64,000 nt of DNA, from the NCBI GenBank assembly GCA_964476565.1, contig CAYZBG010000007.1:29444-93443 (forward strand). The letters run 5' to 3'. This DNA comes from CAMAXB01 sp964476565 (GTDB taxonomy: Bacteria > Verrucomicrobiota > Verrucomicrobiia > Opitutales > Opitutaceae). Every line of letters starts with the position of its first letter. Position 1 is the stretch's first letter. The translations under genes were made by a program, and so were the position numbers. The notes under the pieces were generated by a model, which ran no database searches, was not told the DNA's origin, and saw nothing but the letters and a program-made list of their open reading frames with translations. Positions 46,540 through 55,372 of the stretch are shown piece after piece.

Positions 46540-47952
46540 TCAAAGGCCGAAGACCTTCATCAGGCCGTTCCACAAGGAAGCCCAGAACTTGCCCGCCGCG
46601 GTGGCTTGGCCGGGGCCGGCCGTCTCCTGCACCAGAAAAAGACCGTAGCCGGCGAAGAGGTCGTCGAACAAGGGGTTCATGTCGCGGTAGTAACCCCAGA
46701 AGGTTTCCGCGCGCACCGGCCGGTAATCGAGGCTGGGGGTGAAGCCGATCGTCGCCGCGGTGTTGGTTCGGCGCGCGCGCGGCCGCGCTCCGTCCTTGTC
46801 GACCAGGCGTTCGGCCCGCACGCCGCGGATGCCCGTCACCAGCAACCGGCAGGGACCGACGAACTCAAAGAAGCGGAATTGGAGCGTGAGCCACGCCTGC
46901 CACCGGAAAAGCTGCCAGCGGCGGCGGATCACGAGGCGCTGGCCTGGAGGGGTGATCACACCGGCCAGAAAACTAGGACGCAGGATCAGCGAGGTTCCCT
47001 CCGGGAGGCTGATGAGCGCCAGCTCGGCATGCGGATCGTCGGAATTGGAGAACGTGACCCGGCGTTCGCTCCCCGCCGTGACGTTGCGCATCTCCACGAG
47101 TTCCGAAAGGCCACAGGCGAGGCTCGTGAACGGGATGCGCCAGTCGAGCAGGAATCGGGTTTTGCGCGCGAGCCCCTCGTCGCTCGCCTGCAGGTACTTT
47201 TCCCGCACATGCAGGATCTCGCCCGGCCAGAGCGCGGCGTCGATCGAGACGTGACTCGGGGTGACATCCGGAAGCGCGACGATCGAATCGGCCAGACGGA
47301 TCGGCCGGCTCCGGGCGAGCAACGGTCCGAGGCCGTAGTACATCAGCAGCTTCCACAGACTGGGTCCGAAGAAATAGAGTACCAGCGCAACGATCACGTA
47401 GACCCCGGCTTTCTCCCAGGCGAGGCGCAGGTAGTGCTCGGCGCGGGTCTGGGTTTGCTCCGCCTGCGCCAGGTCGGCCTCGGCGCGGGCGAGCGACAGG
47501 GCCATGCCTTCCTTCTCCCAGCTGGCGTGGGTGAGCGTGCGTTGAAGCTCGGCGATCTTGCCGGCGAGGGAACCCTGCAACTGCTGCATGTTCGCGATCT
47601 GTTCGGCGTTGGCCCGTTGCTGCTCCGGGTTGCCCACCAGACGGTCCCACCAACTCTCCAACGACCGCAGCGTCTCGATCACGCGATTCGCCTGCTGCAC
47701 TTTGCGCTCCTGTTCGGCCAGTTCGGCCTGCAGCGCTTCGATCCGCTTCACTGCTTCGGCCTGCAGGGCGGCCAGGGTGTCCCGCTGGGCGCGCAACGCT
47801 TCGACCCGCTCGCTCCGGCGGGTGTCGAAATCGACCGTGTCCTTCAGGAACAGCCACACCCCGATCGCCACCAGTCCGAGCACGGCGATGAGCACTCCGA
47901 CGGAGACCTTCTGGAGCAGCCAAGCGCCGACACGATAAAGCAACGAATACAT
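46540..47952 (-). CDS. Two-segment membrane protein with periplasmic coiled coil, unknown function
   Basis: 470 residues from ATG 47952 (MYSLLYRVGAWLLQKV). A first membrane helix (VGVLIAVLGLVAIGVWLFL) is followed by about 150 residues of coiled coil (LAALQAEAVKRIEALQAELA). A second helix (GVYVIVALVLYFFGPSLWKL) then leads into a beta-rich domain. No family recognised; the shape suggests an envelope scaffold. Divergent from the glutamate dehydrogenase gene. Confidence 0.65.
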   Translation of the reverse strand: MYSLLYRVGAWLLQKVSVGVLIAVLGLVAIGVWLFLKDTVDFDTRRSERVEALRAQRDTLAALQAEAVKRIEALQAELAEQERKVQQANRVIETLRSLESWWDRLVGNPEQQRANAEQIANMQQLQGSLAGKIAELQRTLTHASWEKEGMALSLARAEADLAQAEQTQTRAEHYLRLAWEKAGVYVIVALVLYFFGPSLWKLLMYYGLGPLLARSRPIRLADSIVALPDVTPSHVSIDAALWPGEILHVREKYLQASDEGLARKTRFLLDWRIPFTSLACGLSELVEMRNVTAGSERRVTFSNSDDPHAELALISLPEGTSLILRPSFLAGVITPPGQRLVIRRRWQLFRWQAWLTLQFRFFEFVGPCRLLVTGIRGVRAERLVDKDGARPRARRTNTAATIGFTPSLDYRPVRAETFWGYYRDMNPLFDDLFAGYGLFLVQETAGPGQATAAGKFWASLWNGLMKVFGL

Positions 47953-48079
47953 CCGGGCGCAGTGTGTTACGGAATCCGGGGCGATTTCAACGCCCTTGCG
48001 CCGTCGCCGGGGATTTCGCGGGATCTTGCCGTTTGCGTTCCGGGTCGGTGGCCGTACCGTCCGCCCAGCCCCGAACGCC

Positions 48080-49354
48080 ATGTCGAAAGTCATCGTCTCC
48101 TCGCTCTACCACTCGGACGTTTTCATCATGGCCTGCCGCCAATTCGATCAGGCGGCGGATGCCATCAACCTGCCCGAGGCCATCCGCGACCGGACGAAGT
48201 ACCCGCGCCGATGCCTCGCCGTCGCACTGCCGATCCAGCGTGACGACGGCAGCGTGACCGTCTTCGAAGGCTATCGTGTGCAGCACAACCTGTCGACGGG
48301 TCCGGCCAAGGGCGGGATCCGGTTTTCGCCGCACGTGACCATCGGCGAGGTCGCCGCCCTGGCGATGTGGATGAGTTGGAAGTGTTCCCTCGTCGGCCTG
48401 CCCTACGGCGGGGCCAAAGGCGGTGTGATCGTCGATCCCACCCGCCTGTCGGCCCGCGAGCTTGAACGGCTTGCTCGTCGCTACATGCAGGAAATCATCC
48501 CGTTCATCGGTCCCGAGGTGGACATCCCTGCGCCGGACTTGGGGACGAACGAGAAGATGATGGGCTGGATGATGGACACCTATTCGAATCACATCGGTCA
48601 TCACGTTCCCGCGGTGATCACCGGCAAGCCCCTGTCCCTCGGCGGATCGCAGGGACGTCGGGAGGCGACAGGCGCCGGGGTTGCCCATTTGGTCAACCTG
48701 TACCTGCGCGACCTGAAGATTCCCGTCGCCGAGGCGACCGTGGCCATCCAGGGCTTCGGCAACGTCGGTGGCGAAGCCGCATTGGCGCTGGAGGCCCTGG
48801 GAGCGCGCATTATCGCCATCTCCGACTACACGACGGGCATCTTCAATCCCAAGGGTGTCAACGTGCGCAAGGCGCTCGCCTGCATCCAGTCCGGCCTCAC
48901 CTTGAAGGGGTTCGATGGCGGCGACGAGATCAGCAATGCCGACCTGCTCACCCTACCCTGCACCGTACTCGTCCCGGCCGCGCTTGAGCGGGTGATCACC
49001 GCGGAGAATGCGCCGCAGCTGCGCTGCCGGGTGCTGGCTGAAGCCGCCAACGGACCGACCACCAACGAGGCCGACCGGATCATTGAGCAGCGCGGGGACA
49101 TCGAGGTGATTCCCGACGTCCTCTGCAATGCCGGCGGTGTAATCGTGTCCTACTTCGAGTGGCTGCAGAACCGGCAGCATTACTACTGGAGCCGCGAAGA
49201 GGTGCTGCGGCGCCTGCATGAGATCCTGGAGCGGGCCAAGGAGTCGGTCGATTACCAGAAGCGCAAATTCGGCTTCAGCCGACGCCTGGCCGCGCTGACC
49301 CTCGGTATCCAGCGCGTTGCCGACGCGAAGCAGAGCCGCGGGCTCTTTCCCTGA
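48080..49354 (+). CDS. gdhA: Glutamate dehydrogenase (Glu/Leu/Phe/Val dehydrogenase family)
   Basis: 424 residues from ATG 48080. The glutamate-binding region is GPAKGGIRFSPHVT, and the catalytic Lys lies in VGLPYGGAKGGVIVDP. The NAD(P)-binding loop is IQGFGNVGGEAALALEAL. It links 2-oxoglutarate and glutamate with ammonia; NAD or NADP preference cannot be read. The first residues upstream of the ATG are not protein-like. Confidence 0.92.
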   Translation: MSKVIVSSLYHSDVFIMACRQFDQAADAINLPEAIRDRTKYPRRCLAVALPIQRDDGSVTVFEGYRVQHNLSTGPAKGGIRFSPHVTIGEVAALAMWMSWKCSLVGLPYGGAKGGVIVDPTRLSARELERLARRYMQEIIPFIGPEVDIPAPDLGTNEKMMGWMMDTYSNHIGHHVPAVITGKPLSLGGSQGRREATGAGVAHLVNLYLRDLKIPVAEATVAIQGFGNVGGEAALALEALGARIIAISDYTTGIFNPKGVNVRKALACIQSGLTLKGFDGGDEISNADLLTLPCTVLVPAALERVITAENAPQLRCRVLAEAANGPTTNEADRIIEQRGDIEVIPDVLCNAGGVIVSYFEWLQNRQHYYWSREEVLRRLHEILERAKESVDYQKRKFGFSRRLAALTLGIQRVADAKQSRGLFP

Positions 49355-49360
49355 CGGCGC

Positions 49361-49702
49361 CTACGCCTGACGATCCCGGGTGGTATCGCTCGCCGTCGCT
49401 GCACAACGGGCGAGGTTTCGCTCGTAGGCGATTCGGGCCAACAGGTGTCCCGCGACCGGCAGGGTCACAAATTGGAAAAAGATCGCCGCCACGATCTTCA
49501 GCCCGGACACCTCCGTGCCTGGGTCAAGCCAGAGGCCGAAGAGCAGCACCATCAGCCCAAGCGTCAGGCCTTTCCCTAGCGCATGCGCGCGGCAGTAGAG
49601 GTCGGGAAACCGTATCAGTCCGACGAGCGCCACCAGGATAATCACGGTTCCCAGCAGCATCACGACCACAGAAAGATGGGCGGCGAACTCACTCATCGTC
49701 AT
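49361..49702 (-). CDS. mrpG: Mrp Na+/H+ antiporter subunit G
   Basis: 113 residues from ATG 49702 (MTMSEFAAHL; ATG 49696 also possible). Three membrane helices and the family motif LIRFPDLYCRAHALGKGLTLG identify MnhG/MrpG. Last gene of the mrpABCDEFG operon. It overlaps mrpF by 8-14 bases. Confidence 0.9.
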   Translation of the reverse strand: MTMSEFAAHLSVVVMLLGTVIILVALVGLIRFPDLYCRAHALGKGLTLGLMVLLFGLWLDPGTEVSGLKIVAAIFFQFVTLPVAGHLLARIAYERNLARCAATASDTTRDRQA

Positions 49703-49985
49703 CGTCAGGGTTGGGTTGATCGGAGGAAAAACTCCGCTGCAGGAAGAACACAAACGCAACGGTGCCGAAGAAGCCGAGCGACGACACGATCAGGATGAGC
49801 TCCACGTAGAAGTCCGTCTGCCACCATCGGGACAGCAGCACGGTGAAACCCACGGCACAGAGGACGATGGCATCGAACGCGAGGATGCGGTCCACCACAC
49901 TCGGACCGCGCGCCATGCGCACGAAGCCCAGCAGGAGCGCGAGCCCCAGCAGCACAAACGCAAGGATGAGGAGGGTCTCGGTCAT
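49689..49985 (-). CDS. mrpF: Mrp Na+/H+ antiporter subunit F
   Basis: 98 residues, three membrane helices. The family motif is VRMARGPSVVDRILAFDAIV. The acidic tail (DQPNPDDDDE) is a little long for the family. It overlaps mrpE by 4 nt (ATGA). Confidence 0.9.
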   Translation of the reverse strand: MTETLLILAFVLLGLALLLGFVRMARGPSVVDRILAFDAIVLCAVGFTVLLSRWWQTDFYVELILIVSSLGFFGTVAFVFFLQRSFSSDQPNPDDDDE

Positions 49986-50458
49986 CGGGTGAAGGCGAGG
50001 ATGCCCCGCCGCAGACTGTCGTCGATCGAGCGCCGCACCGCTTCCGCGTCCGGACAATCGAGCACGTGCAGCTTGAGCCGTGAGAAATCCGGCGCGATGT
50101 CGACGGTGTTGGTGCCCGGCGTGAGGCTGATGCAGTGCGAGAGCAGGAGAATCTCCGCGCGGCTCAGATCGGAAACATCGTAATCGATGAAGGCCGGGCG
50201 CAGGCGGGACACGGGGACAAAGAGAATGGTCCGGATCAGGTCCCAGCACGAGGTGGCGAACGCGCAGGCAAAGACCCAGGTGAAACGTACGCCCGCCAGC
50301 ATCCGGCGCACGTAGACCTGGCTTCCCAGGACGGGCTGGAACAAGGCGAGCAGGGCAAATCCCAGCACAAAGCCAAAGGCGAAGTGGCGCAACGACGGGG
50401 CGGTTTGGAGGAGCAGCCAGATGACAGCGACCAGCAGGTTGAGCAGCAGCGATTTCAT
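49982..50458 (-). CDS. mrpE: Mrp Na+/H+ antiporter subunit E
   Basis: 158 residues. Two N-terminal helices (LLLNLLVAVIWLLL) precede a cytoplasmic part with the MrpE signature HCISLTPGTNTVDIAPDF. It overlaps mrpD and mrpF by 4 nt each. Confidence 0.9.
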   Translation of the reverse strand: MKSLLLNLLVAVIWLLLQTAPSLRHFAFGFVLGFALLALFQPVLGSQVYVRRMLAGVRFTWVFACAFATSCWDLIRTILFVPVSRLRPAFIDYDVSDLSRAEILLLSHCISLTPGTNTVDIAPDFSRLKLHVLDCPDAEAVRRSIDDSLRRGILAFTR

Positions 50459-51957
50459 GACCCGGAGCCTCCCAACAGGAACTGAATGTAGGCGGGACGG
50501 TCGAGCAGCTGACGCGCCGCCTCGTGTGCGATCTGAAGGAAATATTCGGCGCCCACGCCGATCGCCAGTGACAGGGCGGTCATGACCCCCGCCACGACGG
50601 TCATGCCCCGCCAGCGCCGGTCGCCAAGGTGCACGTCTTCTTTTGCCGCCGCCGTGCCCCAGAACGCACCGTTCCAGATCTTCAGCATGCTGAACAGGGT
50701 GAGCACGCCGGCCACGAGCGCGCAGGTCACGAGGATCCACTCTTCCTGACGAATTCCCTCCACGATGATCATGTACTTGCCCCAGAAGCCGCTCAGCGGC
50801 GGGATGCCGGCCAGGGACAGCGCCTGCAGGAGGAAGACGATGCCAAGGACGGGCGTCAGCAGCCAAAGCCGGCCGGTGCGGCTGAGGTCGTCGGTGCGGT
50901 TCAGCACGAAGACGGCGCCGCCGACCATGAAGAGCGTGCTCTTCACGATGATGTGATGAATCACGTAGAAGATCGCGGCCGCGATCGCGTACGGCGTGAA
51001 GAGGCCGATCGCCAGCACCATGTAGCCGATCTGGCTGAGAATGTGGAACGAAAGGATGCCGCGCACAAAATTGCGCGAGACCGCGCCAAGCACACCGAAG
51101 ATCATCGTCGCCGCCGCGAGCCACGCGAGCAGCAGGTGCAGGACCGGCAGATCGGGCGGGAGCACTTGGCCAAAGACCCGGAGAAGCACATAAACGCCCA
51201 CCTTCGTCAGCATGCCCGCATAAAGGGCGGCCACCGGACTCGGCAGCGTGGGGTAGCTGTTGGGGAGCCAATAGAACAGCGGAAACAGTCCGGCCTTCAT
51301 CCCGAACACCAGCATCAGCAGCAGGGCAAAGATGGTGAGCTGCGGGGTGCCGACCATGGCGTCCGCGCGCACCGCAATCTGGGCAAAGTTGAGCGTGCCA
51401 AACAGCCCGTAGGCCATGCCGGCAGCGACGAGGAAAAACGTGCTGCCGATCAGGTTCATAGCCAGATACGGAAACGCCTGCTTGATGTCCCAATCATCCG
51501 CCTCGAGGGTCATCAGCGCGTACGACGAGATCAGCATGACCTCGAACGCGACGAACAGGTTGAATAGGTCCGCGGTGCAAAACGCCAGGTTGATACCTGT
51601 GACGAGGAACTGCACCAGCGGCAGCCGGAGCGGATGTTCATCCGCGACGGGCAGCTCCGCGTAACCGTAGACGATGGACGCCAGCGCCGTCACGGCGCCT
51701 AGCACCAGCATCACTCCGGCCAACGCGTCGAAGACCAGCACGATGCCATACGGGGCCAGCCAGCCGCCCAACGCCAGCACGGCCGGGGCGCCGGTCTCCA
51801 GCGCCGCAGCCGTCAGGACGAGGGCGATGGCCAGCTGGGCCGTGGCCGAAAGCGCCACGATCCAACGCCGCATCCGGCTCGGAGATCCGAGAAGCAGGAC
51901 GAAGACTGCCGTGAGCAGCGGGAGCACCACCGGGGCGGCCAAGACAGCGGCGTTCAT
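50455..51957 (-). CDS. mrpD: Mrp Na+/H+ antiporter subunit D
   Basis: 500 residues with about fourteen helices, homologous to the NuoL/M/N antiporter-like subunits of complex I. The key Glu lies in FVAFEVMLISSYAL, and the central Lys region is FGMKAGLFPLFYWLPNSYPT. It forms one of the ion-conducting units of the Mrp complex. 4-nt overlaps on both sides. Confidence 0.93.
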   Translation of the reverse strand: MNAAVLAAPVVLPLLTAVFVLLLGSPSRMRRWIVALSATAQLAIALVLTAAALETGAPAVLALGGWLAPYGIVLVFDALAGVMLVLGAVTALASIVYGYAELPVADEHPLRLPLVQFLVTGINLAFCTADLFNLFVAFEVMLISSYALMTLEADDWDIKQAFPYLAMNLIGSTFFLVAAGMAYGLFGTLNFAQIAVRADAMVGTPQLTIFALLLMLVFGMKAGLFPLFYWLPNSYPTLPSPVAALYAGMLTKVGVYVLLRVFGQVLPPDLPVLHLLLAWLAAATMIFGVLGAVSRNFVRGILSFHILSQIGYMVLAIGLFTPYAIAAAIFYVIHHIIVKSTLFMVGGAVFVLNRTDDLSRTGRLWLLTPVLGIVFLLQALSLAGIPPLSGFWGKYMIIVEGIRQEEWILVTCALVAGVLTLFSMLKIWNGAFWGTAAAKEDVHLGDRRWRGMTVVAGVMTALSLAIGVGAEYFLQIAHEAARQLLDRPAYIQFLLGGSGS

Positions 51958-52313
51958 GGCGACTCCTCCTTTGGCGGCACCCGGTTGGGATCGAACAACT
52001 CCCGCGCATTCGCCGTCCGCTGATCAAGGAACGTGCGGTAGAGCAACACGACCAGATAGGCGATCACACCGAACCCGATGACGATCGCAGTGAGGATCAA
52101 TGCCTGCGGCAAGGGGTCGACGTAGGGCGCGTCACCTTTGACCACGGGCGCCGACTTACCTTCCGGACGGCCCGACATCGCCAGAATGAACAGATTGGCG
52201 GCGTTCGACAGCAGGATGAATCCGAACAGGATGCGGACGAAGCTCGCCTGCAGGATCAGGTAGCACGCGATGCCGAAGAGCAGCCCGACAAGAATGGCGG
52301 TTTCCCACATCAT
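51954..52313 (-). CDS. mrpC: Mrp Na+/H+ antiporter subunit C
   Basis: 119 residues, NuoK-like, three helices (ETAILVGLLFGIACYLILQA; LPQALILTAIVIGFGVIAYL). The motif DPLPQALILTAIVI is diagnostic. 4-nt overlaps with mrpB and mrpD. Confidence 0.92.
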   Translation of the reverse strand: MMWETAILVGLLFGIACYLILQASFVRILFGFILLSNAANLFILAMSGRPEGKSAPVVKGDAPYVDPLPQALILTAIVIGFGVIAYLVVLLYRTFLDQRTANARELFDPNRVPPKEESP

Positions 52314-52858
52314 GAGGAACCCTCCTCCCCGGACGGGTTTCGCCGAACCCGCCGGCCTTGGGATTCGACCGGTGTTTCGAGGGCAGCCGCATAACGCCGC
52401 CATTCGTGCCGTTCCAACGCGGTCAAGCCGGAGATGGAACGCGCCAGCACGAAGATCATTTTGGCCGTGGTCCCGACCACCACGAGAAAGATGCCGATGT
52501 CGAACAGCAGCGGCGTTCCCACCTCAAGTGACCCCAGCACGGGCACGTCTTTCAGCTTGAGGTGATAGTGCTTGAGCAAGGCATCGCCGGCGAACAGCGG
52601 CAGCACGGCCGTGGCGATCGCGAGCAGCAATCCGACAGCCGCGATCCGCGTCGGGTCGACCCGCAGAATCTGCTGGGTGCGTTCCACCCCGAAGGCGAGG
52701 CTGAGCAAAATGAGGGAAAGCGCGGAGCCGAGCCCCCCGATGAATCCGCCGCCGGGCAGATTGTGTCCGCGCAGCAAAAGATACACCGCGAACACGTTGA
52801 TCACGAAGAACAGGAACGACCCGACGGCCCGAAAGATGAAGGAATCGCCGATCTTCAT
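52310..52858 (-). CDS. mrpB: Mrp Na+/H+ antiporter subunit B
   Basis: 182 residues with four helices and the MnhB motif LLRGHNLPGGGFIGGLG. The last ~40 residues are a charged cytoplasmic tail. 4-nt overlaps with mrpA and mrpC. Confidence 0.92.
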   Translation of the reverse strand: MKIGDSFIFRAVGSFLFFVINVFAVYLLLRGHNLPGGGFIGGLGSALSLILLSLAFGVERTQQILRVDPTRIAAVGLLLAIATAVLPLFAGDALLKHYHLKLKDVPVLGSLEVGTPLLFDIGIFLVVVGTTAKMIFVLARSISGLTALERHEWRRYAAALETPVESQGRRVRRNPSGEEGSS

Positions 52859-55269
52859 GATTTCTCCTTTCGGCTGCTGCGGCGGCCGAGGCCATATCCG
52901 GCCGGTCCCATCGGCCCGGAGGCGTACTCCTCGGCGGAGCGCCGGTAACGCATCACCAGACCGAGCGCTCCGAGGCAGGCGATCACGAGGACGGAGGCTT
53001 CCAGCAACGTGTCGAAACCGCGGAAATCGACGAGGATCGTGTTGACCGCATTCGTGCCGTAGGCGAGCGGCACCGTGTTCTCGAGATAATAAGCTCCGGC
53101 CGGCGCCTCGTGGCGGTGCTTCATGGCCATGAGCGTGGCCAGCAGCGTGAAGGCGCCCAGGCCCACGGAGACGACGATGTTGACGACCTGGCGCGAAACG
53201 GAAAACGAGCGACTCTCTTCGCTGCGTTCGGACGCACGGGGAAACCGCGCCAGGAGCAACAACACGAGAAGAAGGGTCGCCGATTCCACCAGGATCTGCG
53301 TCATCGCGAGGTCGGGCGCCCGGTACAACACGTAGTAGAAGGTGACCAGAAAGCCGATGATCGAGACGGCAATCAGCTGGGCGGCCCAGCGGCGGAAACC
53401 GAGGATCATCACCGCTGCGACGCCGATCAGCGCCACCACAAAGGAGCGCAACGCATCGAAGTCGCCCAGTGCGGGCAGGCCCGGCCACAGCGCCTCCCGG
53501 TTCACCCACCACGCAGAGCCGAGCACGATCAACATGAAGGCGAACACGCAGCCCAGGTAGTCAAACGCATGATCAAAGCGCAGGATGCGCCCCAGTCCCT
53601 TGGCCAGCTTCGGCAATGCTGCCACCATCTGCTCAAAGGCGTGATCGAGCCGTGCGAGGCGCGGGATCTCTGCCCAGCGCCAGCTGGTGGACTGGCCCAA
53701 GGCGAAAACACCGAGACCTGCCACGACGATGCCGAGACTGAGGAGCAACTCCTTGGTCACGCCGTGCCACAGGGAAAACGCCAGGGCCTCCGGGTGGTGC
53801 AAGCCTGTGGTGGAAAGTGCGGACAGCCAGTCGCCGAGCACGCCCGGAAACACCCCAAAGCCGAAACACCCGGCAGCCAGCACGAGCGGCGAGAGCTGCA
53901 ACGCCAGGCTGGGCGCATGGAAATGCTCCCGTACCGCCGCGGTTTCGCGCCCACCAAATACGCCCCAGACGAGGCGGGCGGAAAACGCGACCTTGAGAAC
54001 CGAAGCCAGCACCACCGTTGCCAGCGGATACAGGTTCAGGAAGTCACCACCGGCCCAATACTCGAACTTCGCCTTCAGCATGTACTCCTTGCTGATGAAG
54101 CCGAGCGTACCGGGCAGGCCGGCCATCGATGCGGCCGCGATTGCGGCGATCCCGGCGAGGAGCGGCAGACGGTGCCGGAGACCGCCCAGCTTCCGAATGT
54201 CGCGCACCCCGGTGGAGTGATCGACGATCCCAACCACCATGAAGAGGCAGCCCTTGTAGAGAACATGACTGGTGATGTGCAGCAGGTCGCCCTGCACGCC
54301 GAGCGGCGAGCCCATGCCATAGAAGCCGATCAGGAAGCCCAGTTGGCTGACGGTCGAAAACGCGAGGATGGCCTTCAGATCGGTCGACAGCAGGGCAAGC
54401 AGCGCACCGAGGAGCATGGTGCCGAAGCTGACGTACACCAAGAGCGGAGCCCATTGCTCGGATGCGCTGAAGATCGGAAAGATCCGGGCCACCAGAAAGA
54501 CGCCCAGCTTCACCATCGTCGCGGAGTGCAGGTAGGCGCTCACCGGCGTCGGTGCCGCCATGGCATTCGGCAACCAAAAGTGGAAGGGGAACTGGGCGGA
54601 CTTGCCGAAGGCCCCGATCGCGATCAGCACGAAAGCCAGCCCCACGGTGCCGGTGGGCGCGGCCTTGAGGCCGCCATCAAGCAGCGCCGCGAGTTCGTAC
54701 GTGCCGGCGGCCTCGCCGAGCAGCACGACACCGGCGAGCATGGCCAGCCCGGTCGAGCCCGTGACGAGCAGGGCCATACGGGCCCCGTCTCGCGACTCCC
54801 CTTTGTCGTGAAGAAAACCGATCAGCAGGAATGAAGCGATGCCGGTGAGTTCCCAGTAGACGAACAGGAGCAGAAGGTTACCGGAGAAGACCGTGCCGAG
54901 CATCGCTCCCATGAAGAGGAGCAGGTAACTGTAAAATCGGGCATGATGGCTCGCGTGATCATCGAGGTAGTGGGTCGAGTAGAAGACCACGAGCACGCCG
55001 ACTCCGCTGACAACCAGGCCGAAGAAGAGCGACAGCCCGTCGACCACAAACATCAGATTCAGACCCAGAGAAGGCACCCAGGTCCATTCGATCACCGTCC
55101 GCTCCCCTGCCCCGGTCCCCAAGGCCAGGTTGAGCAACAAGGCAAAGGACACCGCCGGGGCCACCAAGGCGAGCCAGCCGATGCGGGCATGTAGTGCCTT
55201 CCCGGCTACGGCGACGAACGGCAGCAGCAGGAAGGGGGCAAACAGGGCGATGAACAGCTGGCTCGGCAT
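52855..55269 (-). CDS. mrpA: Mrp Na+/H+ antiporter subunit A
   Basis: 804 residues from ATG 55269 (MPSQLFIALFAPFLLLPFVA). NuoL-like core with FVYWELTGIASFLLIGF (key Glu) and FHFWLPNAMAAPTPVSAYLH. The C-terminal MbhD/MbhE-like part reads YYVLYRAPDLAMTQILVESA. First gene of the operon. The complex exports Na+ in exchange for H+ for alkali and salt tolerance. Confidence 0.94.
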   Translation of the reverse strand: MPSQLFIALFAPFLLLPFVAVAGKALHARIGWLALVAPAVSFALLLNLALGTGAGERTVIEWTWVPSLGLNLMFVVDGLSLFFGLVVSGVGVLVVFYSTHYLDDHASHHARFYSYLLLFMGAMLGTVFSGNLLLLFVYWELTGIASFLLIGFLHDKGESRDGARMALLVTGSTGLAMLAGVVLLGEAAGTYELAALLDGGLKAAPTGTVGLAFVLIAIGAFGKSAQFPFHFWLPNAMAAPTPVSAYLHSATMVKLGVFLVARIFPIFSASEQWAPLLVYVSFGTMLLGALLALLSTDLKAILAFSTVSQLGFLIGFYGMGSPLGVQGDLLHITSHVLYKGCLFMVVGIVDHSTGVRDIRKLGGLRHRLPLLAGIAAIAAASMAGLPGTLGFISKEYMLKAKFEYWAGGDFLNLYPLATVVLASVLKVAFSARLVWGVFGGRETAAVREHFHAPSLALQLSPLVLAAGCFGFGVFPGVLGDWLSALSTTGLHHPEALAFSLWHGVTKELLLSLGIVVAGLGVFALGQSTSWRWAEIPRLARLDHAFEQMVAALPKLAKGLGRILRFDHAFDYLGCVFAFMLIVLGSAWWVNREALWPGLPALGDFDALRSFVVALIGVAAVMILGFRRWAAQLIAVSIIGFLVTFYYVLYRAPDLAMTQILVESATLLLVLLLLARFPRASERSEESRSFSVSRQVVNIVVSVGLGAFTLLATLMAMKHRHEAPAGAYYLENTVPLAYGTNAVNTILVDFRGFDTLLEASVLVIACLGALGLVMRYRRSAEEYASGPMGPAGYGLGRRSSRKEKS

Positions 55270-55372
55270 GAACGCCTTGGGCAGGCCCAAGGCGCTGTCA
55301 CCTTTTGATCCGAGCAAATGCTGTCAACTTGAACCGGCCGGTTTTCGTCCGAATTCGGACGATTGCCCCCGT

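Noticed and set aside
47996..48243. In-frame N-terminal extension of glutamate dehydrogenase
   Set aside because: The extension is Arg-rich and not protein-like; the ATG at 48080 gives the normal family start.
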